Source of the DNA: Hydnum rufescens UP504
Lineage: Eukaryota > Basidiomycota > Agaricomycetes > Cantharellales > Hydnaceae
Direction of reading: 5' to 3'
Length of the DNA stretch: 64,000 nt
Assembly (NCBI GenBank): GCA_014904985.1
Contig: MU128938.1
Span: forward strand, 235,564 to 299,563
Under the pieces are notes generated by a model that saw only the letters and a list, made by a program, of their open reading frames with translations, did no database searches and was not told the DNA's origin. Of the stretch, positions 1 through 12,699 are shown piece after piece (the stretch's first letter is position 1; each line of letters begins with the position of its first letter). The translations under genes and the position numbers were made by a program.

Positions 1-2049
1 AAAAAGAAAGAAAGAAAAAAGAAAAAAAAAAAAAAAGTCACAACCGGTGAGCGAACCAAGTCCGAAGCGCCGGAAAGACACGATCGAGCCCTGAGAAGTC
101 CCAAACAAAAAAGATATGTAATACAAATAAAACACCCAGGCATCCGTTTTGTCAACCAGCCACATACACACACATGATGTGCATGTGTTCACTATGGCGC
201 CACTGTGGGCGGGTGCGGGATCCTTGGACCGCGTTTTCGTTCATGACCGCTCGTGATCGTCCCCATGCGACCCGAGTAGTCGGCCGATGCCAACTTGGAC
301 AATAAAAATGTGATTTTATTCATGTGTGTATCACATCTGCTGACCTCTTCTTTGTTTTGTTGGTCTTCACTGCTGTGGCAACGGTCGGATGCCACAGATC
401 TTGGAAATGATGTGCTAGGGAAATTGTTCTCGTTCCGATGATCCGTTGTTTTTTTTTGTTTTGTTCTGCCTTGTACTTCTTTCGACAGGTTGACATCAGT
501 GGGGGGCCATATACGAGGCCATACAGTACATATTTTCAACATTTTTTAATATCCCACAACGTGGACAAATATGCATTGAAAACACGTACCTTAATTGACA
601 CAGCAAAAGCACAGCCGGGCCTACGTCACCGCGCTATTCAAGCTCCAAGCAAGCCAGGGCAGTCGGTCAGTCGGTCAGTCGGGCGGTCCGTCAGCCCGTA
701 GCCGAGAGAGACCCCACAAGCACAAGGTCCGTACAAACACCACCATGACACCACCATGACCGCACATAACGAATCGATAAGCCCCAACCAAGCGCTCACT
801 GCCCAACTGGCACCGAATTCCTGTGCGGTCCACACGTTCAATCATTACTGAACTTTTTTTTACATATTTGATGGATTGTTGTCGTCGATGACCCATGTTG
901 CCTTATCACCATCCATCCCCATCGGGCACGCGCCACAAAATATTTCATCAATATGTACATATGCACATCATTGCCAATACGCGTATCACATATGTACAAG
1001 AGAAAAAAAAAACAATAAAACAACATATAGACACACCGGCCACGCAGGAATCACGCGCAGCACACCGCACCGTAAAGATATACAGCGGGTGCTACCAATA
1101 AAAATGGGGGATGGAGGGTGGGTAGGAGGGGGTGTAACGAGGGATACACAGCCTAGGTAGGTTTTACCTACGTGCCTAGGTTTCAAAACGAAGGGAAGGG
1201 AATACAAACATATCATCAAAGGTCGTGAGTGGGGATGGAATGGCAGAGCACAATAATCAAAATAGCCGAAACAGAATCGAGTACAAACTGGGATAGCTAC
1301 AGAGCGGCATGGGCGTAGACGGAAGGGCGATCGATGGGAAATAGAATAGAAGAATATGGTCGTTGTGTACTGTGAAAAGCCTGATTCGGCTCGAATTTGA
1401 TGGACAGGTAGGCGAAGTGGGGGGGGACAGGGCAGAGCACGATCGTCGGGTGGGAGAGGGATAGTAGGTAGGCAAAAATCCTGTGACGTGTATACGAAGG
1501 CTTTCTGTCGGGTGGCACGGTAGTAGTTAAGCAAGAGAGCTAGCGAAGCGACCGATCAATTATGATGTATCCGGAGAGGTATGTGATCCATTCTTCATTC
1601 TCCGTCGGAGAACGAAACGGGGGCAGGGTGTGTGTGACGGATGGACAGAATGAAACACCGGAAGACGCGTATAATGAAAGTAGGGACGAAGTCGGATATC
1701 TGCAGTGTAATGTAAATGATGCACAGAATGATGCCGTGGGGGGGGGGGGAGGGGAGGGGAGGAGGTTTCGACGATAGGAGCAATGACACAAGTCATTCGA
1801 GGAAAAAAAATTAGAAGGAAATGAAGATCAAAGCGAAAGGGTCGTAACGGTTGGCAGGATCGTTAACAAAATTGGGTGGAATATGTGGGGGATCATTTCA
1901 TCGAACTGCGTGGATGTAGGATGAGGATGAGGAAATATGAAGATGATAAGACAAGATGAGGCACGGCGGCAAGAAATATAGAACGCGGCACTCGAGATAT
2001 AGAAACATGTCCAAGCATGGTTGAGTACGTTTGCGGGGAAAGCGCGAAA
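1..2049. other. Gene-free flank with low-complexity DNA
   Basis: No coding exon could be supported here. The first 40 bases are an A/G-rich run, 660-700 holds short tandem copies of AGTCGGTC, and 1738-1765 is a G-rich run. An imperfect hairpin centred near 1168 carries CCTAGG on both sides. The stretch lies downstream of the minus-strand zinc-finger gene, so its right edge is probably the 3' untranslated region and terminator of that gene. Confidence 0.5.
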
Positions 2050-3381
2050 CTACTTGTGGGAATAACGTGCGTGAATTGATGTGTGTTGGAAAAGATTATC
2101 ACGCCGGCTAAAGTCCTTGCCGCATCCAGGATGATTGCACTTGTACGCTAAATAAGGAAGGCAAGTGAGATAGCGTCGAGCACAAAGGAAAAGGAACTAA
2201 CGTTTCTCGTTCGTATGGATGGATCGAATGTGCCTCTTGAGGTGTTCCCCTCGTTGGAAACACTTCCCGCATCCGTTCACCTTGCAGATGTATGAGCGCG
2301 ACCGCCCAGCAGCATCCTCGACAACGCTGGCTTTGCGTCCGGGAGCGGCACCTCGTCGACGGGATCGAGGGGATATCTCCTCATCGACATTCTCGTCCTC
2401 GTTGCCACCACCGTTGTTGAGACGCACGGTAGGCACCTGCCTGCCGCGACTGCGCTTTGTGAGCTGCGGAAGCATGTCGGAGGGGGCGGAATTCCATTCC
2501 GTGATGGCGGGGGGCGAGGTGTAGCTAGCGGAGGAACGACGGGGACGAGAGCGTGCGATAGGTTGGGCGGGTGTGATGCCTGTGCGACGAGTCCGAGTGG
2601 CGGGTGTAGAATTGGCGGATGACGAAGGTGTTAGCGGATTGTCAGAGAATAGATGTAATGAAAGGCGACGAGGAGACGGATGCCATTCGTCGTCGTCGTC
2701 GTCATCCTCATCATCTTGGAAATCATCCTCTTCGACCTCCTCGTCATCCTGGTTATCTTGGTCATGCGGCGGCCGGTGGAGAGGTTTGTGCCTGAGTTGA
2801 TGGGTATTGTCCTGTGGAGCCGCGAGTGAAGAGAGTTGTTGCGGGAACAGTGGTTGCTGGTCATCGATACCCTCCATGGTGCTGATATCCCATGGAATAT
2901 CATCCGGTTGCTGAATCAGTGAAGGGGAGATGTAAGAGTTGGAGGCCGGTGCGTAAGGGACTCGAGGTATGGCGCCGAAGTACATGCTAGCGTCGATGAC
3001 GGGATCAGGATAGGACTGAGGGTCAATGGACCAGGTGTCGAGATAGTCTGGTGGGATGGGTATCGACGGAGAGGTATACGGATCTGTGCAGGGTGGAGCG
3101 TAGTGCCAGTCATCGTTGTGGGCAGTGTAGACATCGCTAGGCTTTGTGGTGTAGTCTGGATCGAACATGGGTGTGTACTGCCAGGCGGGGGATGCAGCAG
3201 AAGCGGGGGATGCGGCAGAGGAAGGGGCTGGACTGCCACTACCAGCAAATGTGTCTGCGTCCGAGAGCGCCGGGGACGCGTGCAGGCCTCTGTCGGTGGG
3301 TGGTGGCGCGAGGTGATTGGAGTAGTCGTAGATGTATCGTTCGTCGCCTCTGAGATCGTACTGGGGGAGAGTGACAGGCAT
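2050..3381 (-). CDS. C2H2 zinc-finger transcription factor (Msn2/Seb1-like), two exons
   Basis: Exon 1 is 2202-3381 and exon 2 is 2050-2147. The 54 bp intron (donor GTTAGT, acceptor TTTAG) joins in phase 1 and recreates the linker NEKPYKC, which strongly supports the splice. The product is 425 residues. Finger 1 (from about residue 365) is C-x4-C-x12-H-x4-H, and finger 2, largely in exon 2, is C-x4-C-x12-H-x3-H with the recognition stretch SRRDNLFQH. The N-terminal two thirds is Ser/Pro/Tyr-rich and unstructured, with an Asp/Glu-rich block near residues 215-240 that could be an activation region. Paired C-terminal fingers of this kind are known from fungal stress regulators such as Msn2/Msn4 and Seb1, which bind STRE-type sites; nuclear action is inferred. 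Without exon 2 the protein would stop after NEKR and lose finger 2. Confidence 0.85.
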
Positions 3382-6300
3382 GGGGGGAACGGAACACGAG
3401 GACGAGGTAAAAGTGACTTGTTTAAGTAGTGATCAGAGTCCCGAGGGCGCTTAAAAGGGCGAGTCAGGTCAGTTTCCCTTGTAACCCGTTCTTAACGTAA
3501 CACGTTTCGCGTTCTGTGCGGATTGCTTCTCATCGTGCCGCGTGTTAAACTCTCCTAGGGGTCCCATCCCAGGCAAGTATGGCCCTGCTATTTCGCTCCT
3601 GGTCACCACGCCTGTGCCCGCCTAATTAGGCAACAGGTTGAAACACAGCCTTCTGTTGCCTTTTACCGCAGCTCACCTACGGCGGAGCTACGAGAAATAC
3701 TCCACGGCGTGCGAAGCAACAAATAAATCGTCGCACACAGGTTACCAAATAGTTCATGGACGGCTAGGAAGAACAATAGATGGTCAACAAAAGCGCCCTT
3801 CAGTGATTCACTACGACCAAGGTGGGCATTCCACTCCACCTTCCCCCTGCGATAGCTCAACAGGGACCGGCACGGTTTCTTATTGTCTCTCGCCGCCGTG
3901 TCCACGGGGTTTCGCTTCTGACTGCGAAGAACCCCAAGGCCACAGACTTCTTATTGTGGCACACAGCGCCCAGGAGCACCTCACAACATCCTTGCGCACG
4001 AGCCAAGGGTGTAATAATTAGGCAGGCGCTTGCGCGGTTGCCGACCCCCAGCCGTATACCGACCGTATCACCCATAATAGTCCATTTGCTTTCCGGAACG
4101 AATTGTCGACATGACTGCAGGCACGATGCAAGTGATCGGCTTTCTCGGTCATCCCAGTCACCAGCCGTGCCATAAACTGCGCTCGGCAATGACTCAGGAG
4201 TAAATCCACGGTTGGTGACGATCGCGTTGCTTCACGCCCCCCAACAAGGAAGTCAACCTTTTCTGGTATCCTCGGCCAATACTAATAAACAAATATCATC
4301 CAGGAAAAATAGTAGGCAGAAAGCCGCCCCCAACTCTAAATATTCTACTTATTTGCAGGACCCAGAGGACAACCCCCCCCCCCTCGCTCCCGCACAGGAG
4401 TTATTATTTCCACTCCCCTCAGGAACCTAAGAGGCACGTTGCTATGTTCCGGCAATCTATGCGGGAACGTATCCTGCGTGCGAAATAGTTTATCCCGATA
4501 TTCTTGCGCTAGTTTGATTGGTGGGGAGCTGGTGCCACAAACTCATGTATCATAGTATTTCATATATCATCCTCGTTCGCACCAGTGACCCCCCTATAGT
4601 CAGAAGCATAGCAGACTCTTGCCCATGTTTGACAGACTCACAAAGATTTGTCAAGCCTTGGATATATTACAAGGGATAGCGATGGAGGCCATTAGGCACT
4701 GTCAGAGTCTCAGTACAAGACATCGAACTCGCAAGCCACAATGGAAATGGCGGCTGAGAGACTGTGGCTCATTATAATATCAATATATGTAACACGCACA
4801 AGAACGATACACCAAGTGCGAATGGGCGCTAAGGTTACCATTTTCGCTCCCTTTGCTCGCTGCGCCAGTTTTTGCTATCTGATCCGTTTCCATCGGGGGC
4901 CACAAGGGCAGCCGCAGCCGGCAGTGTAGCGTGTGGCGTCAACCACCATCCACGCAAAAGGGACGGTTATCTAGGGTCATGGCAGGGCGTCTCTAAGATC
5001 AATGAGAAAGAAAGGGAAATGTTCTCCACGTAATGCATATAGGCAATGACATACACACCGGATCAAGGCTGAAGTGTCGACTTTTGGGCACTGTAACAAA
5101 TTATAGGGAGTTTCTCCTGAACTTTAGAAACAAAAAATAGAATCAAAACGAAAATCAAACATACCGCAGTCCAATGCACGGCATCGAGCCCCTCGCAACA
5201 GGGTAGACGCCTATTTGTCGTCGAACGGTCCGTCATTAGCCGTGTTGAGGCGAGAAGCATCACCTAGCCCTGTGAATCGTCATTGCGTACCTGTACTTAC
5301 CGACCGAAGGCTCTATAATAGCAAACAAAACAAACAATCGCACATGCAGCAGTGCTTCATGGCCAGGACAATGCATTTTGGCACCAGGGCAAGGATTTAG
5401 GAGGCCTGCCTTGGCGCCCCGAGGATCCCGCGAGCATACATTAAACCACTCCACGATCGGCGATCTGCACCGTACGTCCTCATCAGCCCGAGCCGAGACT
5501 TTGCTTCGCAATTCAGCGAGAGAACCTCGGGTTTAGGAGAAGATGGGGTGCCTCGTACACCAAGTCCCACGTATAGGGACGATATGCAGTTTGACCCGAA
5601 CTTGGCTACAGCATCTGGCCTAGTCAGAAAGTTAAGCGCGAAAAACGAATACGAAATTGGGAACCGAACAGAAAAGGCCTGGTAAATGCTTCTGTGCCCG
5701 GCGGAATTGGAGGTGATCAAAAGGCAGTACATCGCTCCCTGAAGAGGAGACACAGCTGGTTAATCGATAGACAGGAGCCACCAGACGCTGAAATAGGGAC
5801 AGACAATAGTGAGATGTGAGTCACATCTTGTGAAACGCGCCTCATCTCCCGCGCGGCACTTACAAGGGCACGGATGAAAGGCAGGGTCTGCGCCACTTAT
5901 GCCAGTTGGTAAAAGAATGTTGGCAGGGTCTCCATAATGAATACCTTCATTAGAAAGAAAAATAGGGGCTACTTTCAGTGAAGTGACGTCCTCCACCTGT
6001 CCAGCCAAGCGAAACCGGGGAATGACGATCCATGTTAGCGAACAAAGGGCCAAAGTATAACACCCAGACGTCCGGCGCGGGCAGACGTCACATAACTAAC
6101 CTACCTTTGGCATCGACAATGCCCTTGTGTGGGTAGGAGGGCGGGCGGAGGTTCAAATTTACTGATGGACTGACGTGTCTCGTATATTGGCAAACACGTA
6201 AAAATGAGCAGAAAATGAAAATTTGAAAATATAGAGGTTCCAGAATATGAAACAGGGTCAGGTCCCAAGAGGTCTGAAGTGGAATAGCTGCGTTCTGAGA

Positions 6301-8792
6301 TGCGACGTTCAAATTTTGAAGATCCTGGGACAACAGCCGGCGAATTTTACAATATGGAGAGGACGGGTGTCCTGCCGATGTGCTCCAAGGAGCGACTACC
6401 GGTTCCACCTGTGACAACTTTTGAATGAAAATCCCAGTTTCAATGCGGGGGTCCAGATAATCGATCAAGGGAAAATAACGCCAGACAAATCATTGACATG
6501 GTCAGGTTGAATTTCACCTTTATGGTCGTAATGCCGTGGTAGGGTTCTGATGAGTACTGTAATTTGCTCCCAGCAACGAATTGGCGAATGAGAGGTCAAA
6601 TCAGTTCATCTTCAGGTATCACTCGGATTGCATGTGTGGTCCTTCGTCTCCCCTTTTGCGGAGATCAGCAAACATTCCTTAGTTGAGCCGTGAGTCCAGA
6701 CAGACAATCAGGCTATTATTGAGCCAGGTGCCACAGCGACAGACAACAGCGCGTGGATATTCGGCAATAGCCGAAGGCGACTCAACGCCAGACAAATCCT
6801 AGATTGGGGGGCTTAATTAAGAAGCCTTCCATTGTCTGCCATTCCCCTTTGTTCTCCATCGAAGTATGAATTACCCGCTCCCAGGGATGAATTACTCGAT
6901 TTGAAAGTTTATTTCCACGGCAGAATTCGCCAGGTCACGCGACCAAAGAGGACCCATGATGATCTTTCGTCCGGCTTATCATACCGATAATCATACTGGT
7001 TCATCATATTTTTAGGTACACATATGCACTGATAACAGCGCAAGATCGTGGGATCTCAGAAATATCTTGTTATAGGAGCCTCGTACCCAAGTAGCCCACT
7101 TTAAGTAATGCCGGAAGGTGTGTTAGTTTTGTACATAATCTTGTATCATGTATAATCGACATTTGATGTGGGACAACATAGCGGATGTACCAGAGTTCCG
7201 CTCGGGAGGCCCAACCGAACTGGAAAATCTGCCATGAGGCTCCCAAAATTCGTTACACCTCGAGAACATGAAAAATGCTCACCAAGCCGAACTATCTTAT
7301 CAAGGCGAAAGGGGCTAACGTGCGGGTAAGGGTAAAGTCTATAACGGTACGCCTCTGCGCTAAAAGTTCGCCTGTACAATAGAGACATTCCTATAATAGT
7401 GAAATGCGGTGCGACGCTCTTGGATGGAAATCCTCGGGAGCATGGAGCAGCCCTGCCTAATAGCCGAAGGCGAGAGGACGTCATTATGTTCGGCACCATT
7501 GTGGAGCACTGCGCATGTGTGTACTACACCTTGATAGGCAAGCATAGTAAAAGGGGCGCGAAAGAAAGAAGATGGGGAATTTGAATGGCCCGAGGACTGC
7601 GCGAGGGTGCCTCTAGTGGATCATGATTCGCCGACGGCCTGGGTTGCCTAAAATAGGTTAGCCACGGTTCATCCATCTGCGGTAGTATCTGCTTTCGCAC
7701 AGCTTGCTGCCGCAGCTCATACCTCGAGACCCGGCCAGGGGATGTGTGGTACTATGAGTGGATTCCCTACGGTTCATCCGGGTCCCGCAGGACGACGGCA
7801 TCACAGAACGCGGTGTGATCCCTAATGACCACACTTGCCGGGTCGGGACGAATACCCTGTCGGCGGAACTAAGGACAAATACGACTTATACATATTGATA
7901 CACCAAGGGGGATCCAGAGACAATAAACACTCACCAAAGTAGGCTGAAGACATATCCTAGGCAATACAACCGAGAAAATCGCGTTCTATGAGGTAAATCA
8001 GAGAAAACACCAAGTAAATACGGCGATCCCAGCGCAGGACGTGGAACATTCAACAGATCGGCGTCGGCGCAGAAAAAAAAGGGGGGAGCATAGGGATCCA
8101 TTGTTGGTACCAAGGTCTATAGCCCGATTAATGCTGAGCGAATATTAGAGGATCAATAGTGTACTCTTCGATGTCAAAGCTCTACTCCGGGGGATCGAAC
8201 GACTCTGGTGCAATTGCGAGTGCAAGAGCTTGGCGTCTGGCTATCCTCGAGTCCTCGACCGACGCAGGAAAAATTGCTAACGCAAGCACCCTAAATTCAC
8301 TTTGTATGGTAGCCTAGGATATTATCCCAGAAGAATCCATGGCTCGCGATCCCCGGTCCCGCCTGGCACAAAATCAAAGGAGACAAGAAAGGAGCGATCA
8401 ACAAACGTGCCCGACAGAGCCCAACTGGGCCGGTGGAGAAGACATTTACACACACTTATCTAAGTGAGCTTACGGGTCCGACCTCATTCAAGGTCACCGA
8501 TTACTTGAGCTTGGGGGATGTGCTACTAGCATAAGTTGGATCAGCAATCCAAATTCTCAGGCGCTAGGGGGCTTGGGGTGCCTAAGAAATGGCAGCCATC
8601 GAACTCCTCTTCCAGGATCATATATAGGGTCTCCTGAGCCCAAAAACGAGAGTCACCAGTGTGAATATCAAGGAATAGGAGAAATTCCAGTCGAAGGACG
8701 GACCCATAGGTACGGACCGGCTTTGGCCGCTTGGCTATTCCATAGAAAAATGCAAACTGGACTGCGCTAGAGTCCCCGTACAAAGCTGAAAG
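3382..8792. other. 5.4 kb stretch with no recognisable gene
   Basis: Only short, family-less reading frames occur on both strands. Composition is unremarkable and there are no long repeats. A few short words recur, for example CGCCAGACAAATC near 6480 and 6786 and ATAGCCGAAGGCGA near 6763 and 7460, which could be remnants of a small dispersed repeat. The left edge up to about 3600 is the probable promoter of the zinc-finger gene. Confidence 0.4.
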
Positions 8793-9921
8793 ATGGGGGC
8801 AAGGCAACTGGCACGCCGATTCGTCCCTCTGAACCCCACCGCATCCTTGTCCGTCGCAAACCCATCTCGCATCGCAGATACGAACGGGCCTCCAAAGTAC
8901 GTGCACAGTAACAATCCCCCATCTAGAGTTACCAACTAATCACCCTCGCCTGTAAGAGTCATTCTCGTATTTGCATGGCGTGCGTGCTTTTTCTCTCGTC
9001 CTCTATCTGCACGCTCTTAATCTCTCACTGTTCCCAAACCTAAAGTCGATGCAGAAATGCGAACTATTTCTAAATACACAGAAGGATACCACGCTCTTTT
9101 CCCCGAGGCCGACCAAATGATTATTCACTCACATAGATGGAGTCTCTGGTGGTCCAATTCGACTCGGGTTCGTGTCCAATGTATGAATCATGGCTATTTT
9201 ACGACTTATGATATAATTTAGGAAGCGGCACTTCGACCAGTCGTAGAGCATTTACGTGCCAGAGGCATTTACAACCTTCATGGACCATCGTCGCGGGTTC
9301 TAGTTCATGTGATGTCAAACGGGTCTATTCTATCATTTCGCCAAATTAGCCAATCTCTAACCCAAGTTTTCACTAGTGGTTGTTTTCAGCTCATCGCGCT
9401 ATCTAGACTTCTCGCAGAAGTATCGTTCGACCTATCCAACCAGTCACCAGAGTCTACCAAATCGTCACTAGACTCCAAATCTGGCGCGGCGTTTGTTTTC
9501 GATTCATGCCCTGGCTTGGCGAACTTTTACATCATGGTCAAAGCACTGACAGCTGGCATTAAGACCCGCTGGCTTCGTACGCTTCTCACTTTCCCTGACG
9601 GCGTTATGGCCCACATGCCTTCCCGCATCCTCTTCCCCGGCTCAATTTTCAGTCCAAAACAGGGATCCGTTTGTCCAATTACGGGAACATCTTACGGATG
9701 CTGCATTGATTCCTCCCTCTGCCCCACGCCTATACATCTACTCGACTCCCGATCCAATCGTCCCCGCCCAGGACATAGAAAGTCATATCGAGCAAGCCAA
9801 GGAGAAGGGTGTCCAGTCGATCGTCGTGTTGAAGGATGAGACTTCCGGACATGTCGATCATCTCAGGAGGGATCCGGCCAAGTATTGGGAGACCATAAGA
9901 AGGCTCTGGTTTAGGGGATAA
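8793..9921 (+). CDS. TMEM53/DUF829-family protein (alpha/beta-hydrolase fold)
   Basis: Supported exons are 8793-8896, 8957-8979 (23 bp), 9046-9167 and 9222 to about 9576, followed by a last exon ending at the TAA at 9919-9921. The first three introns are 60, 66 and 54 bp and join in frame. Landmarks of the family are present in order: VILVFAWLDA, then ISKYTEGYHALFP, then HVMSNGS, then VFDSCPG, then LYIYSTPDPIVP and GHVDHLRRDPAKYW near the C-terminus. These correspond to the nucleophile-region, acid and histidine blocks of the DUF829 fold. Between about 9577 and 9652 the frame changes. A 76 bp intron with donor GTACGC and acceptor TTTTCAG fits in phase, but continuous reading in the downstream frame is also open, so this middle part is unsettled. 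The human homologue sits in the outer nuclear membrane; its catalytic role is not established. Confidence 0.78.
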
Positions 9922-10854
9922 ATCTCGCAGGTGTGTTTTGGGTATCGCCGGAGTTGAGGGTAATTGGCCCCAGGCGGTTGTTCGCTATTTCTTGATATTT
10001 TGAACTAGGGAACCTTGTGTCCATGTCTTCTCTGCTGTTGGCAATCCTTCAACTCGGCGATAGCTGAAACATGAATTCTCAATAAAGTGGGACGTAGGGC
10101 TTTGTCAACCAACGCCTGAATTTAGCTCAGACTGTCTTAACTAGCCTAACGCCGTCTCCCTAGCACTTGCATCATTTCAACCATGCAAACAGTAGGGATG
10201 ATGACCAAGATGGAGGCCTGATCGTTGCTACTTACTGACACGCCTTTAGCTGCATCAGTCCAAAGACCCCCGATGCTCTAACATCATTTTTCCCAGTGAG
10301 CATTTAGGATCAATTGGATATCTTCAGCCTTCCTATCCTTGATGGGTTTTTGTCCACCCCTCCAGGTCAGTCAGGCAATTTTCCTGACCAAGGGGCATCG
10401 AGCTTCATTTTGGACCTGCTCAAACCGTCTCGCACCCCGAATCCTGCTCCCGTCCAAGCCCATGATGCAGAGATTCAGAGTGCCTCTATTTTAGCTTACA
10501 TGCCGGGATTACTGCAGCTTGCAGCACGATTAAATTGCTTTGGAGCCTCGGAAGTCGCACATCCATTCCTTCGCAGACTTTCGGAAGTAAGTGGACTCCC
10601 CTGGGAACAAGCGACCCCCGTTATTATATTCTGGCCCTCTCGTAGTGATTCTCCCGTTCATGAAGTAGAAAACTTCGCCGTTGAGTCTTCCTGCGCAATG
10701 TGAGTAGCGTCGTGGGTCGGCCTGGTATTGGATGATTGGTTTGGAAGGAGGTCCATCCAGCATCAGGTCAGAGCTCTTTACCCTCCCCCTGACGTTCCAG
10801 GCTTGTGGCTCCGCCCATATTAGATCGACGATTCTGCTTTACGGTGTAGGGGAG
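9922..10854. other. Intergenic stretch, nothing assigned
   Basis: This is the 3' flank of the TMEM53-family gene. A plus-strand open frame at 10314-10703 has no recognisable domain and no splice-supported partner, so it is not called as a gene. Confidence 0.4.
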
Positions 10855-11031
10855 TATTCCCCCTGATAGCTATAGGAGACCAGAGCAGAAATTCGGGCCC
10901 AAAATACCAGGTGGAAAAATGCTCGAAGAGGGGGTGAAATACCAAGTGGTGGGTCGGGTCACGTTCTACATTCCGATGCCAAAGTCGCAATTTTTGTGCC
11001 GTCCTTGGTTCTCCTGTAGTTACCAGGAGTC
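10855..11031. mobile_element. Degenerate small inverted-repeat element, relative of the 11.45 kb MITE
   Basis: The left end carries CCTGATAGCTATAGGAGACC at 10862-10883. The right end carries its diverged inverted partner, near CCTTGGTTCTCCTGTAGTTA, at about 11003-11027. The segment at 10971-10997 (CCGATGCCAAAGTCGCAA) is the inverse of 11477-11496 in the neighbouring element, and GGTGAAATACC at about 10936 is the inverse of 11728-11740. It is therefore a rearranged or nested member of the same family. Exact ends are uncertain and no coding capacity is present. Confidence 0.55.
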
Positions 11032-11444
11032 TTGGGGACTAAACCTTCGTATCGAACAAACCTCAAATCTCGAAGCAATGTGCGCTCTCTGCCAAAGTTT
11101 GAATAGGGCATATCAATTCAGGCATGCCCAATGTATTCCCAATAGGGGTTTCACAGTAATTGCATGACTTGAAAAAACTTTCACAAAACTTGGATTTGTG
11201 AATGTTTTGTTACAGCTATGCAAACATATTTCTTCACTGTGAACCCTAACCTCAACTAATGACTGACTAGATTACAATGATTTTGGATTTGTTTAGCTGG
11301 ATCAGCCGTAGTTGTACCAGTTCAGGCTGTGACATCTTTGAACCCACACTAATCACTCTATTTTGGAAGCAAACAGGGATAGAATTAATTGGGTCTCACC
11401 GGTGATTTATTGCGGAAACTCTAGCGGCGAGCGGTCATATATGG
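11032..11444. other. Short gene-free gap between two MITE-like elements
   Basis: No gene or clear signal was seen. It may be part of a larger, older composite of the two flanking inverted-repeat elements. Confidence 0.35.
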
Positions 11445-11805
11445 AGGACCCCTGATAGCCATAGGAGAACCAAGAATTGCGATTTTGGCATCGGAACATG
11501 GAACGTTTCCCGGTATTTCCGAGCAAAAAATTGGTGGAACCGACAGCGATTTTCCCGGTGTCGGGTCCAGGCTGTGGGACATAGACCATGCTCCCGGGGG
11601 GGAAGGGGGTTGAATGAATTTTAAGCAATTTTGAGCAATTTTGGAGAATTTTTGGAGACATAGAACCCTAATTCCAGCTAATTCCGGTAATTTTGACCCC
11701 TCAAAACCGACCTCGGACGCCGCACCGGTATTTCACCCCTTTTTGTGTATTTTGCCGCCCGCCTAATGACCGTTCTTGGTTTTCCTATAGCTACCAGGGG
11801 GTCCT
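11445..11805. mobile_element. MITE, about 361 bp, hAT-like with 8 bp target duplication
   Basis: The left terminal repeat starts AGGACCCCTGATAGCCATAG at 11445, and the inverted right end reads AGGACCCCCTGGTAGCTATA from 11805 leftwards. About 32 bases of the arms match imperfectly. ATATATGG lies immediately left (11437-11444) and again one base beyond the right end (11807-11814), which fits an 8 bp target-site duplication. Such duplications are typical of the hAT superfamily. There is no transposase frame, so it is non-autonomous. The first eight bases match those of the 775 bp element at 29262. Confidence 0.72.
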
Positions 11806-12699
11806 TATATATGGGCTTTTCCCAGATCAGGGGTTTCCTCCCTAATCTCGGCCCTCAAATGCATCATTTGAAGTGATACTCTTTTTCATCCTGTAGCAAA
11901 AACAAAAACCAAACAACTGATGTATCCATCCATCACAAGAAGCATTTCATTTTGATTGGATCTGGTGCGCTCCGCGGGCTTCTCACGATTGGGCTTCCTT
12001 CTAGAATTGGGAATTTCCAGTTCTGGATAATAGCCGATGAAAGTGTGGGATTCAGTATAATAATTATAATTAAGCAATATTTCCTTCCCATCAACCGCAG
12101 TGTTGGTGGCAGAATCTGTGTTACAGGCTCTGAGGAGCCACATATTGTGCCAAAGACTAATAATACATGGCAGAGCAATGAAGGGTGAAGGTATGACGGG
12201 GTGCGACAAACAGGTCTTTCAGGAACGCGGGGGGAGCACGGCGGTCTTCGGCCAGGGGACTGAACCAGGAGTTTTGAAGTTGGACTCAGATATCGGAACT
12301 ACTGCACCCGAACACTAGGAATTGGCAATTACTTAATTTGGTAGTCTGCGAAAATTAAAGTGTGTGTGCAAAATGAAAGCCAGGGGCCTCAGGCCGCAAT
12401 GAGTGAAGTAGTCAATCGACAACTCTAAGCACGGCAGGGATGGGGACAATAAATAGTGGCCTAACTTGGCTGAACGCTGCAATGTTTCTCCCTACGAAGG
12501 TTCCGCCACCTGTCACCTCCAGATATTCATATATGTATATAGGGCCAGGAGACGCAAATCCAATTGTAATCTCAGAAGTTCTTTCAGAATTAGGATGTTG
12601 CATGAAGCAGCACTACTATTAGCAACTTGAGTTGTTGGGGCGATGTGAACAATAATGAAGTATAGCTCTCGAGTGACGATCCGATTCCCAGCAAGTATC
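11806..12699. other. Intergenic, 3' side of the BRCA2-like gene
   Basis: No gene recognised. Short open frames on both strands around 11886-12622 lack family features. Confidence 0.35.

Noticed and set aside
1150..1185. Hairpin around CCTAGG as a regulatory element
   Set aside because: Short, imperfect stem with mismatches; chance occurrence cannot be excluded.
986..1534. 182-codon frame on the minus strand
   Set aside because: Pro/Ser/Cys-rich low-complexity translation, no domain, no splice partner, overlaps several equally open frames.
2916..3429. Frames of about 110 codons overlapping the zinc-finger gene
   Set aside because: Shadows of the real gene in other frames, produced by its repetitive Ser/Pro codons.
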